From: Roseibacillus sp.
Lineage (GTDB): Bacteria; Verrucomicrobiota; Verrucomicrobiia; Verrucomicrobiales; Akkermansiaceae
Direction of reading: 5' to 3'
Assembly (NCBI GenBank): GCA_022448985.1
Contig: JAKVCR010000075.1
Span: 1-41,543, forward strand
DNA: 41,543 nucleotides
Part shown: positions 24,788 to 33,264 of the stretch, piece by piece
Layout of the letters: each line of letters starts with the position of its first letter
How positions within the stretch are numbered: the stretch's first letter is position 1
Translations under genes and position numbers: made by a program
Notes under the pieces: model-generated
The model's input: the letters and a program-made list of their open reading frames with translations, nothing else
The model's database searches: none
What the model was told of the DNA's origin: nothing

Positions 24788-25369
24788 ATGGACTTTCCCC
24801 GACGTGTCGCCCTCTTCGGCGGAACCTTCGACCCAGTTCACGAGGGTCACATGGCAATCGCCGAAAGAGCCCGGACAGAAATGGAACTGGATCGGGTCAT
24901 CTTTATCCCTTGCCGGCAATCACCCCATAAGCAGGAACGTGCGTGCGCTAACGAAGAGGAGCGAATTGAAATGCTTGAACTCTCTCTGGCAGATCAACCC
25001 TGGGCCCTTGTAAGTGAAATTGAAATGCAGTTGCCGCCACCGTCTTACTCATGGGTAACCGCTGAGGCGATGTCGGAAATCTATCCAAAATCGCGTCTCT
25101 TCTGGCTGATGGGATCTGATCAATGGGGCGCTATTCAGACATGGACGCGACCAGACCATCTTGCTGATATGGTCGAATTCATCGTCCACTCCCGCAAGGA
25201 GAAGCCTTCGGCACAGCCGGGATTTCGCGTTCATTTTATCCAAGGAAACCACCCGGCCTCTGCCAGCGAAATCCGTAGCCGAGCACCCGCGTCGCTGCCC
25301 ACCGAGTGGCTTCATCCTGAAGTGGAAGAATTTATCCGAAGCCATGAGATCTACGGACGCCGTCCTTGA
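24788..25369 (+). CDS. nadD: Nicotinate-nucleotide adenylyltransferase
   Basis: NadD makes deamido-NAD from nicotinate mononucleotide and ATP in NAD synthesis. It has the nucleotidyltransferase signature G-G-T-F-D-P-V-H-E-G-H near the N-terminus (about 10-20) with the HxGH-type motif, the P-C-R-Q-S-P-H-K block, F-W-L-M-G-S-D-Q-W and a C-terminal S-A-S-E-I-R-S-R. At 193 residues it matches the family. ATG 24788 gives the standard start. The gene follows scpA by 24 bases and precedes a TPR-like gene, with which it may be co-transcribed. Confidence 0.94.
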   Translation: MDFPRRVALFGGTFDPVHEGHMAIAERARTEMELDRVIFIPCRQSPHKQERACANEEERIEMLELSLADQPWALVSEIEMQLPPPSYSWVTAEAMSEIYPKSRLFWLMGSDQWGAIQTWTRPDHLADMVEFIVHSRKEKPSAQPGFRVHFIQGNHPASASEIRSRAPASLPTEWLHPEVEEFIRSHEIYGRRP

Positions 25370-25417
25370 CTTTGAACGGGGAAAAGCCGAATTATTAACA
25401 ATAAGTTAACACTCGAT

Positions 25418-26248
25418 ATGAACAATTATCCAACGGTTTTGCTCATCTGTGCGTCATTTTGCTTTTGGCCTTCCACCCTCCGCGCCCAGGAGGCACCGGC
25501 AGTCCCCACCGCCGATGAAGTCACCATTGTTCCGCAGTGGACGAAAGATTATGAAGAAGTCGATCCCGCCCAAAAGAAGGCTTACCGCAAGCACATGGCG
25601 GAGGCTACCCGCCTCTTCAATCAAAAGCGGATTATTGAGAGCCTCAATGAAATCGGGGAAGCCCGGCGGATATTTCCCGATGATCCTAATGCCCTGAATT
25701 TGATTGGTGCCTGCCATGTCGAATTCCGCAGCTTTGCCAAGGCTCGCTCGGCATTCGAATCCGCCCTGGAAAAGCAGGGTGACTACCTCAAGGACCTCGA
25801 AGGGGTGCAAGGTGATGCGCGCAAGCGCAGAATGAGGCCTGTCCTCAATATCCTTTTCAACCTGGCTGAAATGGATTTTGTGACCAGGGAGTGGAAATCC
25901 TGTGAGGAGAAGATCGAGAGCCTGCTCCCTAACATGGATCCGGAAAATGTAACGCTCATCAGGCTCATCGAATTCAAATATCTGCTGTGCAAGGTTAAAC
26001 TGGGTCAACTCGACGAAGCCCGGCTCCTCGCTAAGAAATACGACTACCTCGACGACTATCCATACTACTATTATGCCAACGCCGCCATCGCCTATCACGA
26101 CAAGAAACCGGAGGAAGCCGAGCGCTGGCGCGGCAGTGCCCGACGTGTTTTCCGGCGCACTTCTACCCTCGCCCCATGGGAAGATACCATGATCGAAATC
26201 GGCTTCGTCAAAAGCTTCTACGGGGGCGTGGCCAATAGCGACGAATAG
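25418..26248 (+). CDS. Secreted TPR-like protein of unknown function
   Basis: A 276-residue protein with a signal peptide (M-N-N-Y-P-T-V-L-L-I-C-A-S-F and a hydrophobic core, cut near L-R-A, residue 23). The mature part is helical; a clear tetratricopeptide-like repeat lies at about 55-110 (R-L-F-N-Q-K-R, then A-R-R-I-F-P-D-D-P-N-A-L-N-L-I-G-A-C). A Tyr-rich patch near residues 207-222 (Y-D-Y-L-D-D-Y-P-Y-Y-Y-Y) is unusual. It probably scaffolds envelope protein complexes. The ATG at 25418 starts the signal peptide. No Shine-Dalgarno sequence is present. Confidence 0.7.
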   Translation: MNNYPTVLLICASFCFWPSTLRAQEAPAVPTADEVTIVPQWTKDYEEVDPAQKKAYRKHMAEATRLFNQKRIIESLNEIGEARRIFPDDPNALNLIGACHVEFRSFAKARSAFESALEKQGDYLKDLEGVQGDARKRRMRPVLNILFNLAEMDFVTREWKSCEEKIESLLPNMDPENVTLIRLIEFKYLLCKVKLGQLDEARLLAKKYDYLDDYPYYYYANAAIAYHDKKPEEAERWRGSARRVFRRTSTLAPWEDTMIEIGFVKSFYGGVANSDE

Positions 26249-26280
26249 GCGGCATCGCGCTCTGCCATCGCTGCCAACCC

Positions 26281-26775
26281 TTACTTGGCTGAAGCTAGAT
26301 ATCCGAACTCGCTCAGCGGGTAACGCTCCACCTGTTCCAGGCGAATTCCGTATAACTCTGCGATCTCCGGGGCATCTGACTGATGGTAGATCTCATGGTA
26401 GTAGATCTCCTTGATGCCGTAAGAGCAAAGAGTTTGCATGCACGAGGTGCAGGGCATGGTGGTGGTAGCTACGAGCCTGGCTTCGCCTCGCCGGAAGAGG
26501 CTGCATAAATTGATCTCAGCATGCAGCATGAACTTCTGCCGAGCAGCACGGTCGTTCCAGAAATCCCGCGGCGGATCGAATCCAGGTGCCAGTCCGTTGT
26601 AAGCCGTCCCAATCACCCGATTGTCGCCATCGAGAGCAGCGGCGCCCACCTTCCGATAAGGATCCTCTGAACGCAACGAAGCGACATGCGCCAGTGCCAT
26701 TGCGTACTCCGGTATCCCCAGACGATTACCCACATGCCGAGTCAAAGGCTCATCCCCGTCCGGATCAAGCCCCAT
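26281..26775 (-). CDS. dCMP deaminase-like zinc deaminase
   Basis: This 164-residue protein has the zinc-site signature of cytidine/deoxycytidylate deaminases: H-A-E (H85 to E87) and P-C-T-S-C (C109, C112). The N-terminal helix E-Y-A-M-A-L-A-H-V-A-S-L-R-S and G-A-A-A-L-D-G-D-N-R-V-I-G-T-A-Y-N-G match dCMP deaminase/ComEB, which makes dUMP. A phage- or competence-type role cannot be excluded, but the gene looks chromosomal. Start ATG 26775 lies two bases after the stop of the upstream DUF255 gene (26778), so the two are translationally coupled; the frame is open further to 26856 but only by running into that gene. Confidence 0.85.
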   Translation of the reverse strand: MGLDPDGDEPLTRHVGNRLGIPEYAMALAHVASLRSEDPYRKVGAAALDGDNRVIGTAYNGLAPGFDPPRDFWNDRAARQKFMLHAEINLCSLFRRGEARLVATTTMPCTSCMQTLCSYGIKEIYYHEIYHQSDAPEIAELYGIRLEQVERYPLSEFGYLASAK

Positions 26776-26777
26776 CC

Positions 26778-28964
26778 CTACTCCGGACCGGGCGCTGGCG
26801 GTATCGGCCTCGGCCCCTTGCCTTCTGTGACTGCCCCCCGATCCTCCCTCAACCAACCAGCCAATACCTCAGGATCCGTCTCGGGCAAACGGCAGGTCTG
26901 GCCAATACAGTAATAGACCGTAGTTTCACCCGGCTCCTTTGCCTCCAGGCCTCTGGTGAATTCAGAAACCGGACCCTCATTTCCGATTATCAACAGATTA
27001 TGTCGGAGGCCACTCCACGCCACCTTGAGAAACTCCTCCTTCCGGTTGTCTCCCACGATTACGACCCGGGCGGGCTTGCCCACCATGAACTCCAGGGCCT
27101 TGAGACTTTCAGCCAGCTGCGTCGGGCTCTCTTTCAGGGTCGAGGCTGCCGAGCGGAGCGACTTCTCCGCCACCGACCGGAACTCTTTGCTCCCCGTGAT
27201 CTCTGCCAGAATCGAATACTCCAGTCGAGCGACGGAACTAGGAGTAGGTGTCGCGGAGTCATAGTCATCCTTGAGCCGAAAGACCAGATCGTCTCGCTGC
27301 TCACCATCAAAAAATCCCCCATTTCCTTCATCGTAAAACAGGGAGCGGGCCTTGCCAGCGAGCTCCACTGCCAGACTCAGATACCCCGGATCCAGAGTGG
27401 CCTCGTAGAGAACCCTCGAGGCACGAAGGAAATACAGATAGCTTTCGCTCAGCTGACTCGTATCCACATGGTTTTCACGCCATCGATGCGAAAGCGTCTT
27501 TGTTGCCGGATCCCATAGCTTGGACACCACGAAAGCGTGAGCCTTCTTCGCGGCCGCAAGATAGCGCGGCTCCTCCAGGGTCCGACCGGCTCTCGCCATC
27601 GCGGCGATCATCAGGCCATTCCATGACGCTAGAATCTTATCATCTGTAGCTGGCGGAACCCGTTTGGACCGGGCCGCTTTCATCTTCTTGATTGCAGCCC
27701 CAAGCACCTTTTCCTGCCCGGCCTCTAACTCGACCTTGGAATTAGCCCGGAAAAGGACGTTCTGGTTCTTCAGGGGCTGCGGATCACTGTGATCGATGAA
27801 GTTTCCTGCTGCGGTGAAGCCGAACCAGTTCTTCGCCGCGGCAAATTCGGATCCGCTCAGCAGGGCCTTCAACTCCTCCTCGGTCCAACACCAGTATTTG
27901 CCTTCCTTCCCCTCGCTCTGCGCATCCTGAGCGCTGTAGAAGCCGCCCTCCACATGAGTAAGCTGGTCAAGCACATAGTCCGCTATTGCCAAAGCGGTCT
28001 CACGGAACTCAGCATCGCCTGTTACCTGCCAGGCCTCAACGAAGACATCCAGTAACTGAGCCTGATCGTAGAGCATCTTCTCAAAATGTGGAACCAGCCA
28101 TATAGGGTCCACCGTGTAGCGATGGAAACCTCCCCCAATATGATCATTGATGCCACCTTCCATCATCTTGCGGCATGTCATCACCGCGAATTGCCGACCG
28201 GGACCCTCACTTCGCAGGAGGAAGCGCAGATGGGAGGGCTGGGGAAACTTCTGCTGTCGCCCCCATCCCCCATTAACCCTGTCCGCGCCCGCTAGAAATT
28301 TCTCCGGCAGACCGTTCAGGAGCTCTGCAGTGAACGCCGCTCCAGGTTCAAGTTTCTGCAATTCAGCCAGATGCTCCGAAAGTTTCAGATGGATTTCATT
28401 GGTCTTAGCCTGAATCCCTGCCTGATCCTCCGACCATAATTCATTAAGTCGTGTGAGAACCGTCATAAAGCCTGGCCGCTGTCCTCTGTCCTGAGGCGGG
28501 AAGTAGGTCCCCCCGAAGAAAGGCTTCAAATCGGGCGTCAGGAACATGTTGAGCGGCCAACCACCACCCTGCCCGAACATCGCCTGGTAGCTGGTCATGT
28601 AGACCTTATCGACGTCCGGGCGCTCTTCTCGATCCAGCTTGATGCTCACGAAGTGCTTGTTAAGGAATGCAGCCACCTCTTTATCCTGGAACGACTCTCG
28701 TTCCATCACATGACACCAGTGACAGGTGGAATAACCTACGCTGAGGAGAATCAGCTTTTTCTCCTTCCGCGCCTTTTCGAATGCTTCCTCCCCCCAAGGA
28801 AACCAGTCTACCGGGTTGTAGGCATGCTGCAGCAAATATGGCGATTTAGCGTGAATCAGACGATTCGCCTTTCCCTTCTTCACATTTGGCTCGGCCGCCT
28901 CCCCTGCAAACGCCATGACCACCCCATACAGCGCCACCAGCGCTCGCGTAAATCCCAGTCTCAT
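26778..28964 (-). CDS. DUF255 thioredoxin-domain protein (YyaL/SPATA20 family)
   Basis: At 728 residues it fits the YyaL/SPATA20 family: a signal-like N-terminus (about 1-24, A-E-A-A-E cut), then a thioredoxin-like DUF255 domain with [15 protein letters not shown] (active C-x-x-C) and R-E-E-R-P-D-V-D. It continues with G-G-W-P-L-N-M-F and a long alpha/alpha-toroid region resembling N-acylglucosamine 2-epimerase folds. The signal peptide places it outside the cytoplasm. The role is not settled; the family is linked to redox or sugar metabolism. Start ATG 28964. It is coupled to the dCMP deaminase-like gene. Confidence 0.88.
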   Translation of the reverse strand: MRLGFTRALVALYGVVMAFAGEAAEPNVKKGKANRLIHAKSPYLLQHAYNPVDWFPWGEEAFEKARKEKKLILLSVGYSTCHWCHVMERESFQDKEVAAFLNKHFVSIKLDREERPDVDKVYMTSYQAMFGQGGGWPLNMFLTPDLKPFFGGTYFPPQDRGQRPGFMTVLTRLNELWSEDQAGIQAKTNEIHLKLSEHLAELQKLEPGAAFTAELLNGLPEKFLAGADRVNGGWGRQQKFPQPSHLRFLLRSEGPGRQFAVMTCRKMMEGGINDHIGGGFHRYTVDPIWLVPHFEKMLYDQAQLLDVFVEAWQVTGDAEFRETALAIADYVLDQLTHVEGGFYSAQDAQSEGKEGKYWCWTEEELKALLSGSEFAAAKNWFGFTAAGNFIDHSDPQPLKNQNVLFRANSKVELEAGQEKVLGAAIKKMKAARSKRVPPATDDKILASWNGLMIAAMARAGRTLEEPRYLAAAKKAHAFVVSKLWDPATKTLSHRWRENHVDTSQLSESYLYFLRASRVLYEATLDPGYLSLAVELAGKARSLFYDEGNGGFFDGEQRDDLVFRLKDDYDSATPTPSSVARLEYSILAEITGSKEFRSVAEKSLRSAASTLKESPTQLAESLKALEFMVGKPARVVIVGDNRKEEFLKVAWSGLRHNLLIIGNEGPVSEFTRGLEAKEPGETTVYYCIGQTCRLPETDPEVLAGWLREDRGAVTEGKGPRPIPPAPGPE

Positions 28965-29043
28965 GATCGAACGCTACCTTTAGCCTCGCCTCGCGCAATC
29001 CGGTATTTTTTTCAGCCCGATTCTTGACGCTCCCTTAAATCAC

Positions 29044-29073
29044 TTGTTGTTAATAACTTGTAAGAAGTATAGC
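29044..29073 (+). promoter_or_regulatory. Candidate sigma-70 promoter in the AT-rich region
   Basis: TTGTTG at 29044-29049 and TATAGC at 29068-29073 have an 18-base spacer. Transcription would begin near 29080, about 380 bases before the next plus-strand gene start at 29462, leaving an unusually long leader or a separate RNA. Confidence 0.35.
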
Positions 29074-29094
29074 TTACTGTAAATCAACGCTTTA

Positions 29095-29126
29095 CGAAAA
29101 ACATGAAAAAAATACTGTGTTTTTCG
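29095..29126. repeat. Perfect 9-base inverted repeat, 14-base loop
   Basis: CGAAAAACA (29095-29103) pairs exactly with TGTTTTTCG (29118-29126). It lies in the AT-rich intergenic region, directly after the candidate promoter. No T-run follows on the plus strand. It could be a regulator-binding palindrome or an RNA stem. Confidence 0.5.
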
Positions 29127-29253
29127 AACGTTTTGGCGTTTTATAGGTCTCATTACAGTGAAAGCCGCGACGCAAGTTGCAGTTTTCATGTAAGGGTGAA
29201 CAGCAGTTGTCAGCTTCGCATCGCTGCAAAGTGTGTTGAGGTTGATGGACTCC

Positions 29254-29281
29254 GTAGAGGGGGGCGCAAGCCCTCCTCTAC
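29254..29281 (+). ncRNA. Stable 12-base-pair hairpin with GCAA tetraloop (possible structured RNA)
   Basis: GTAGAGGGGGGC (29254-29265) and GCCCTCCTCTAC (29270-29281) pair over 12 positions with one G-T pair, closing a GCAA loop, a GNRA tetraloop. Such a stem is typical of folded RNA, but no T-run follows, so it is not a standard terminator. I cannot assign it to a known RNA family; the ncRNA label is a suggestion. Confidence 0.35.
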
Positions 29282-29461
29282 TTACGTACCGCCGAGGTGA
29301 TCCCGGCCCTCACAATGGATTCCTCCGGTTGGCGAAGACATTTCCGACGGACCACGATTCTCTAGCCCATCGAGTGGTGATCCCCCTTGATCCCTCGCTA
29401 CTCCCTGCTTTACTACGCCTCCCCACGGCCCCGGCCGAATCTGGATTTAACCAATCGCGAC

Positions 29462-31171
29462 ATGCTTGAGACCTTCCGCAAATACACCGGCCTGATGTTC
29501 GTGGTCCTGATACTTATTTTTGTCGGCCTCGTTTTCTTCGGAGCAGGTAGCAACACTCTCAGCGGGCCCAAGATTGTCAGCGCCCATGGCCAAGGTTTCA
29601 CCCGTCAGCAATACGAGCAGTTTGCAGTCAAACCGACCAGGCTGATCCAACGTCTGCTAATGAACGGAAAATCAAACGGGATGCAGGGCTATCTTACCTT
29701 TGTAGGTGGCTCACGCGATAACAGCTCCGATATCGACGAGTATCTTATTAATCGCCTTAGCCTCCAGCAGGCCATGAAGGAGTTCGGCATCCATGCCTCC
29801 ACCGCGGAGATCGAAACCTTTCTCAAAGAGAGCATATTCTGGGAAGACGGGGGCTTTAACTCGCAAGCTTATTCAGATTTTCTCAAGGTCGAAATGAAAT
29901 CCTTGGGGATGACCGTCATGGACCTCAATGAACTCATGGGCGAAGTGATATCTTTCCAGAAGTTAGAAGATATCCTTGGCGCCGGCATCCAGACTTCAAG
30001 GGACGCGGTGCTTTCGGATTACCTTTCCCGTCAACAGCGGATCTCCTACCAGTTACTCACTTACCCCATTACAAAATACCTGTCCGGGCCCATGCCCACG
30101 GAGGAAGAGATCAAGGCTAAATGGGACTCCAGCAAGGGAAACTACAAGTCAAAGCCCAAGCGCAACGCCAGCTATATAATCGCCGCTCCCGATTACGCGG
30201 CAATTGCGGCCACAAAGGAGGCTAAGACCAATTCAAAGATTCCCCTGGAGACAGGTGACGGCTCGGCCCCCAGCCAACCTGAGGCCCCACCGACCGATTC
30301 CGAGGGAGGCGGCTGCGAGACCCCTGCCGAGACTCCTGCCGAGACTCCTGCCGAGACCCCTGCCGAGCCCCCTGCCGAGCCCCCTGCCGACAAATTATCT
30401 GAGGATGAAAAGAAAGAGGCCATTTTCGATCTCGCCATGCGATTTGATGAACTGCTTGAGAAAGTGGATGCGGGAACGACCCTGGCGAAGGCTGCTTCTG
30501 AGCTTGGCTTTGAAGTAAAGTCAACCGGCCTGGTCGAGCAGGACAAACTCCCAGGGGAATTCAGCAGCACCTTCCGCAATGCGCCGGGCACCGCAGCTGA
30601 GGCAGTATTCAGCGGGAACGAAGGCACGACGAAGGTTCACGGGATCGGCACGGACCAGTGGATATACTTTGAGATCGAAGAGGTGGCGGAAGAGTCCGAA
30701 CTCAGCTACGAGGCGGCCAGGGAACTGGTCAAAAAGGATCTCGTCAAAGAGCTCGCAATAGAAGCCATGAAAGACGAAGCCAATAGCCACCATTCCGCGA
30801 TTGCCGAGGCAATGGATGGCGGCAAGAGTTTTACTGATGCCGCCGAGGACCTTGAGCTCAAACCAGTTGCCCAGAAGGAGGTCACAGGGTCCGGTCGCAT
30901 GGGCGGTGTGCGTCGGGAATATGACGAGGCTTCCCGTGTGAATGCCGGCAGTCTCTCGGACCTCATTACCGATGACGACGAGGCATTCGGCCTCCCCCGC
31001 TCCTTCTTCATATTCGTGGAAAAACGAGAAGTTTACGAGAATCCCAATCTCAATACCATGATCGATATTCAGCTTGAATCACGCGCAAGCTTCGTCAGGC
31101 GTATAGCAGTAGCGAACTGGTTTGCCCAGCAGCGTGCTACAGCCGACTTCCAGGTTCACGAGGGCCGCTAG
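29462..31171 (+). CDS. PpiD-like membrane-anchored periplasmic chaperone
   Basis: This 569-residue protein has one N-terminal membrane anchor (about residues 12-32) and a SurA_N/PpiD-type chaperone domain (about 35-200), then what looks like a degenerate parvulin region: R-N-A-S-Y-I-I-A (about 234-241) stands where parvulins have an A-S-H-I-L strand. A Pro/Glu/Thr-rich insert with six P-A-E-T or P-A-E-P repeats (about 286-310) precedes the helix E-A-I-F-D-L-A-M-R-F-D. The histidine of the strand is replaced by Tyr, so isomerase activity is doubtful. PpiD helps fold exported proteins. Start ATG 29462 (M-L-E-T-F-R-K-Y) opens the anchor; the frame extends upstream only through non-protein-like sequence. 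Confidence 0.82.
   Translation: MLETFRKYTGLMFVVLILIFVGLVFFGAGSNTLSGPKIVSAHGQGFTRQQYEQFAVKPTRLIQRLLMNGKSNGMQGYLTFVGGSRDNSSDIDEYLINRLSLQQAMKEFGIHASTAEIETFLKESIFWEDGGFNSQAYSDFLKVEMKSLGMTVMDLNELMGEVISFQKLEDILGAGIQTSRDAVLSDYLSRQQRISYQLLTYPITKYLSGPMPTEEEIKAKWDSSKGNYKSKPKRNASYIIAAPDYAAIAATKEAKTNSKIPLETGDGSAPSQPEAPPTDSEGGGCETPAETPAETPAETPAEPPAEPPADKLSEDEKKEAIFDLAMRFDELLEKVDAGTTLAKAASELGFEVKSTGLVEQDKLPGEFSSTFRNAPGTAAEAVFSGNEGTTKVHGIGTDQWIYFEIEEVAEESELSYEAARELVKKDLVKELAIEAMKDEANSHHSAIAEAMDGGKSFTDAAEDLELKPVAQKEVTGSGRMGGVRREYDEASRVNAGSLSDLITDDDEAFGLPRSFFIFVEKREVYENPNLNTMIDIQLESRASFVRRIAVANWFAQQRATADFQVHEGR
30317..30388 (+). repeat. Six tandem 12-base repeats inside the PpiD-like gene
   Basis: The unit GAG-ACN-CCT-GCC is repeated four times, then GAG-CCC-CCT-GCC twice, encoding E-T-P-A four times and E-P-P-A twice. 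Single-base differences distinguish the units. The copy number can change by slippage without shifting the frame, since the unit is 12 bases. It forms a flexible linker within the parvulin-like region. Confidence 0.95.
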
Positions 31172-31199
31172 CGGTAGCGTTCGAAGCTCCTTTCGCGTC

Positions 31200-31559
31200 A
31201 TGCCGGATGCCGACTGCGATTCACCAGGGCATCTGGAGGCCTATGATGAGGGAAATGCCTATTTCGCGACCGGCGAAATCGAACGTGCCGTAAGCTCCTA
31301 TCGACAAAGCGTGGAACTGGATCCCACCTTCTTCGACGGATGGCACGCCCTCGGCATGGCTCTCCTCAAAAATGGCGAGGTGAAGGAAGCAATCGGATGC
31401 GGCCTGCAGGCTACAACCCTATCCCCCAATGACCTGCTCGCCTGGACCTCCCTCTCTCAGATGTATGTCCAGGATGGGCAGATTGCACAGGCCGAGGATG
31501 CCAAGGGGAGGGCCCGGATTCTCTCCCTCGGGGGCAAGATTGTTCCTGAAGAAGCCTGA
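31200..31559 (+). CDS. Small tetratricopeptide repeat protein
   Basis: A 119-residue cytoplasmic protein with three TPR-type repeats: E-A-Y-D-E-G-N-A-Y-F-A-T-G-E-I-E-R-A near the start, then W-H-A-L-G-M-A-L-L-K-N-G and a last L-S-Q-M-Y-V-Q-D-G. There is no signal peptide. The start ATG 31200 lies 28 bases after the PpiD-like gene, and the frame is open upstream only through the end of that gene. It may bind partner proteins of the chaperone or stand-alone targets. The neighbour on the other side is metG. Confidence 0.75.
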   Translation: MPDADCDSPGHLEAYDEGNAYFATGEIERAVSSYRQSVELDPTFFDGWHALGMALLKNGEVKEAIGCGLQATTLSPNDLLAWTSLSQMYVQDGQIAQAEDAKGRARILSLGGKIVPEEA

Positions 31560-31632
31560 ATCTCTTCCAGTCTCACGCTAGCCAATCTCATCATGATTCG
31601 TTATCAGTCGACTGTGCTGCCTGAGGAAAGAC

Positions 31633-33237
31633 ATGCCTAAATTTTTCATCACCACCGCCATTGACTATCCGAACGGCATTCCCCACATCGGACATGCTTA
31701 CGAAAAAGTTCTCGCGGATGTCATCGCGCGCTACCGCCGCCTCTGCGGTGACGAAGTGTTTTTTCTCACCGGTGTCGATCAACACGGCCAGAAGATGCTG
31801 CAGACAGCCGAACAGGAAGGCGTCAATGTGGCCACCCTCGCGCGCCGTAACACCAGAAAATTCCTGGCGCTCTGGGAGAAGCTGGGAGTGAACTTCGATG
31901 GTTGGGCGGAAACGACCGATCAAGATCACAAAGTGTGTGTCCAGAAGATACTCACCTCCCTTCATCAGGAGGGACAACTCTACAAGAAGGCTTACAAGGG
32001 ATTCTATTCCGTGCGGCAGGAGCAGTATCTCACCGAGAAGGACCGTAACGAGAATGGTGAATTTGGTGCGGAATGGGGCAAGGTCATCGAACTGGAGGAG
32101 GAGAACTGGTATTTCAAGCTCTCCGAGCACGCCGACTGGCTGGGGAAGATGGTGCGCTCCGGGAAATTTGCAGTTCTTCCGGAATTCCGGCGCTCGGAGG
32201 TCCTCAATGCCATCGATCGTGCCGGGGAAACCGATCTCTGTATCTCCCGGCCTAAGGAACGTCTACATTGGGGCATCGAATTTCCGTTCGATCCCGACTT
32301 TGTCACCTACGTCTGGTTTGACGCCCTCATCAACTACATCTCCTTTGCCGGCTATCTGAAGGAACCGGGCAGCGACTTGCCCGAATTTTCCCAACTGTGG
32401 CCAGCCAATGCGCATGTTATCGGCAAGGATATCCTCGTCCCCGCTCACTCCATTTACTGGCCGTGCATGCTCCGGGCCATGGGATTTAGTGATGAGGAAA
32501 TGCCCACCCTTCTCGTTCACGGATGGTGGAACATCAAAAGAACCGACGAGAATTCTGATCAGGAAGGCGATATTGAGGAGAAAATGTCCAAATCCCTGGG
32601 GAATGTCGTCGATCCAGATCAACTGGCTGAGCGGTTCGGTGTTGATGCGGTCCGATACTACCTCGTCCGGGATATCGTTACGGGCAAGGACAGCGCTTTT
32701 GACATGGCGCGCCTCATTACTCTCTTCAATGCCGAATTGGCCAACGATCTTGGCAACCTTCTCAATCGGTCATTGAATATGACAAAGCGTTTCCTTGGCG
32801 GAGAGTTGGTCATCAGTGGATACGATGACGAGGCCTGTTCAGGTGTTCGGGAATCCCTTTCCTCCTCTACCGACGCCTTTCTTTCTGCGATGAACAATTA
32901 CGACCTTCCTGATGCACTGAAAGCACTCAATGCCCACGTGGTTCATTGTAACCAGTTTATCGAGAGAAACCCTCCATTCGAATTACGCAAGGACGAGGCC
33001 CAGGCCGACCGAGTGGCTGCAATCCTCTTTCACCTTTGCGAGTCATGCGCTCACCTTGCAGTCCTCCTCTCTCCCTTTCTCCCCAGCGCGGCAGAAAAAA
33101 TTCTTCACCAACTCCGAGCCAAAGAGATAGCCCCCAGCACCATCGACTCCCTTCAATGGGGCCTGCTGCCACCCGGTCATCTTACCGGGAAGCCAAAACC
33201 CGTATTCCCTCGGATTCTGCTGGATGAGGACGAATAA
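31633..33237 (+). CDS. metG: Methionyl-tRNA synthetase
   Basis: This 534-residue class I synthetase attaches methionine to initiator and elongator tRNA-Met. The HIGH signature (residues 18-21) and KMSKS (about 317-321) are both intact, and the C-terminal helical anticodon-binding domain (about 370-530) is present. The connecting domain lacks the C-x-x-C zinc knuckles, so this is a zinc-free form, and there is no C-terminal tRNA-binding extension. A clear GAGG lies seven bases before ATG 31633, one of the few good Shine-Dalgarno sequences in the window. Confidence 0.95.
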   Translation: MPKFFITTAIDYPNGIPHIGHAYEKVLADVIARYRRLCGDEVFFLTGVDQHGQKMLQTAEQEGVNVATLARRNTRKFLALWEKLGVNFDGWAETTDQDHKVCVQKILTSLHQEGQLYKKAYKGFYSVRQEQYLTEKDRNENGEFGAEWGKVIELEEENWYFKLSEHADWLGKMVRSGKFAVLPEFRRSEVLNAIDRAGETDLCISRPKERLHWGIEFPFDPDFVTYVWFDALINYISFAGYLKEPGSDLPEFSQLWPANAHVIGKDILVPAHSIYWPCMLRAMGFSDEEMPTLLVHGWWNIKRTDENSDQEGDIEEKMSKSLGNVVDPDQLAERFGVDAVRYYLVRDIVTGKDSAFDMARLITLFNAELANDLGNLLNRSLNMTKRFLGGELVISGYDDEACSGVRESLSSSTDAFLSAMNNYDLPDALKALNAHVVHCNQFIERNPPFELRKDEAQADRVAAILFHLCESCAHLAVLLSPFLPSAAEKILHQLRAKEIAPSTIDSLQWGLLPPGHLTGKPKPVFPRILLDEDE

Positions 33238-33264
33238 CGGGGCCTCCCGCTAGCACCAGAGACC

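Larger units (their letters stand above)
28965..29461. other. 497-base intergenic region with AT-rich core and strong hairpins
   Basis: The region lies between divergent genes. Its centre (about 29020-29160) is much more AT-rich than the rest of the window. A possible sigma-70 promoter on the plus strand has TTGTTG (29044-29049) and TATAGC (29068-29073), 18 bases apart. Two hairpins are listed separately. The 65-codon frame starting at ATG 29103 has no protein-like character and is not called. No known RNA family was recognised. A noncoding RNA or a long regulated leader for the PpiD-like gene is possible. Confidence 0.5.

Noticed and set aside
26586..27518. Open frame of 310 codons on the plus strand opposite the deaminase and DUF255 genes
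   Set aside because: It spans two real genes on the other strand, has high Arg/Pro/Ser content and no recognisable domain.
29103..29300. 65-codon frame in the AT-rich intergenic region
   Set aside because: Its start overlaps an inverted repeat, the end crosses the GCAA hairpin, and the predicted peptide (Ser/Arg/Cys-rich) shows no protein-like pattern. An RNA element explains the region better.
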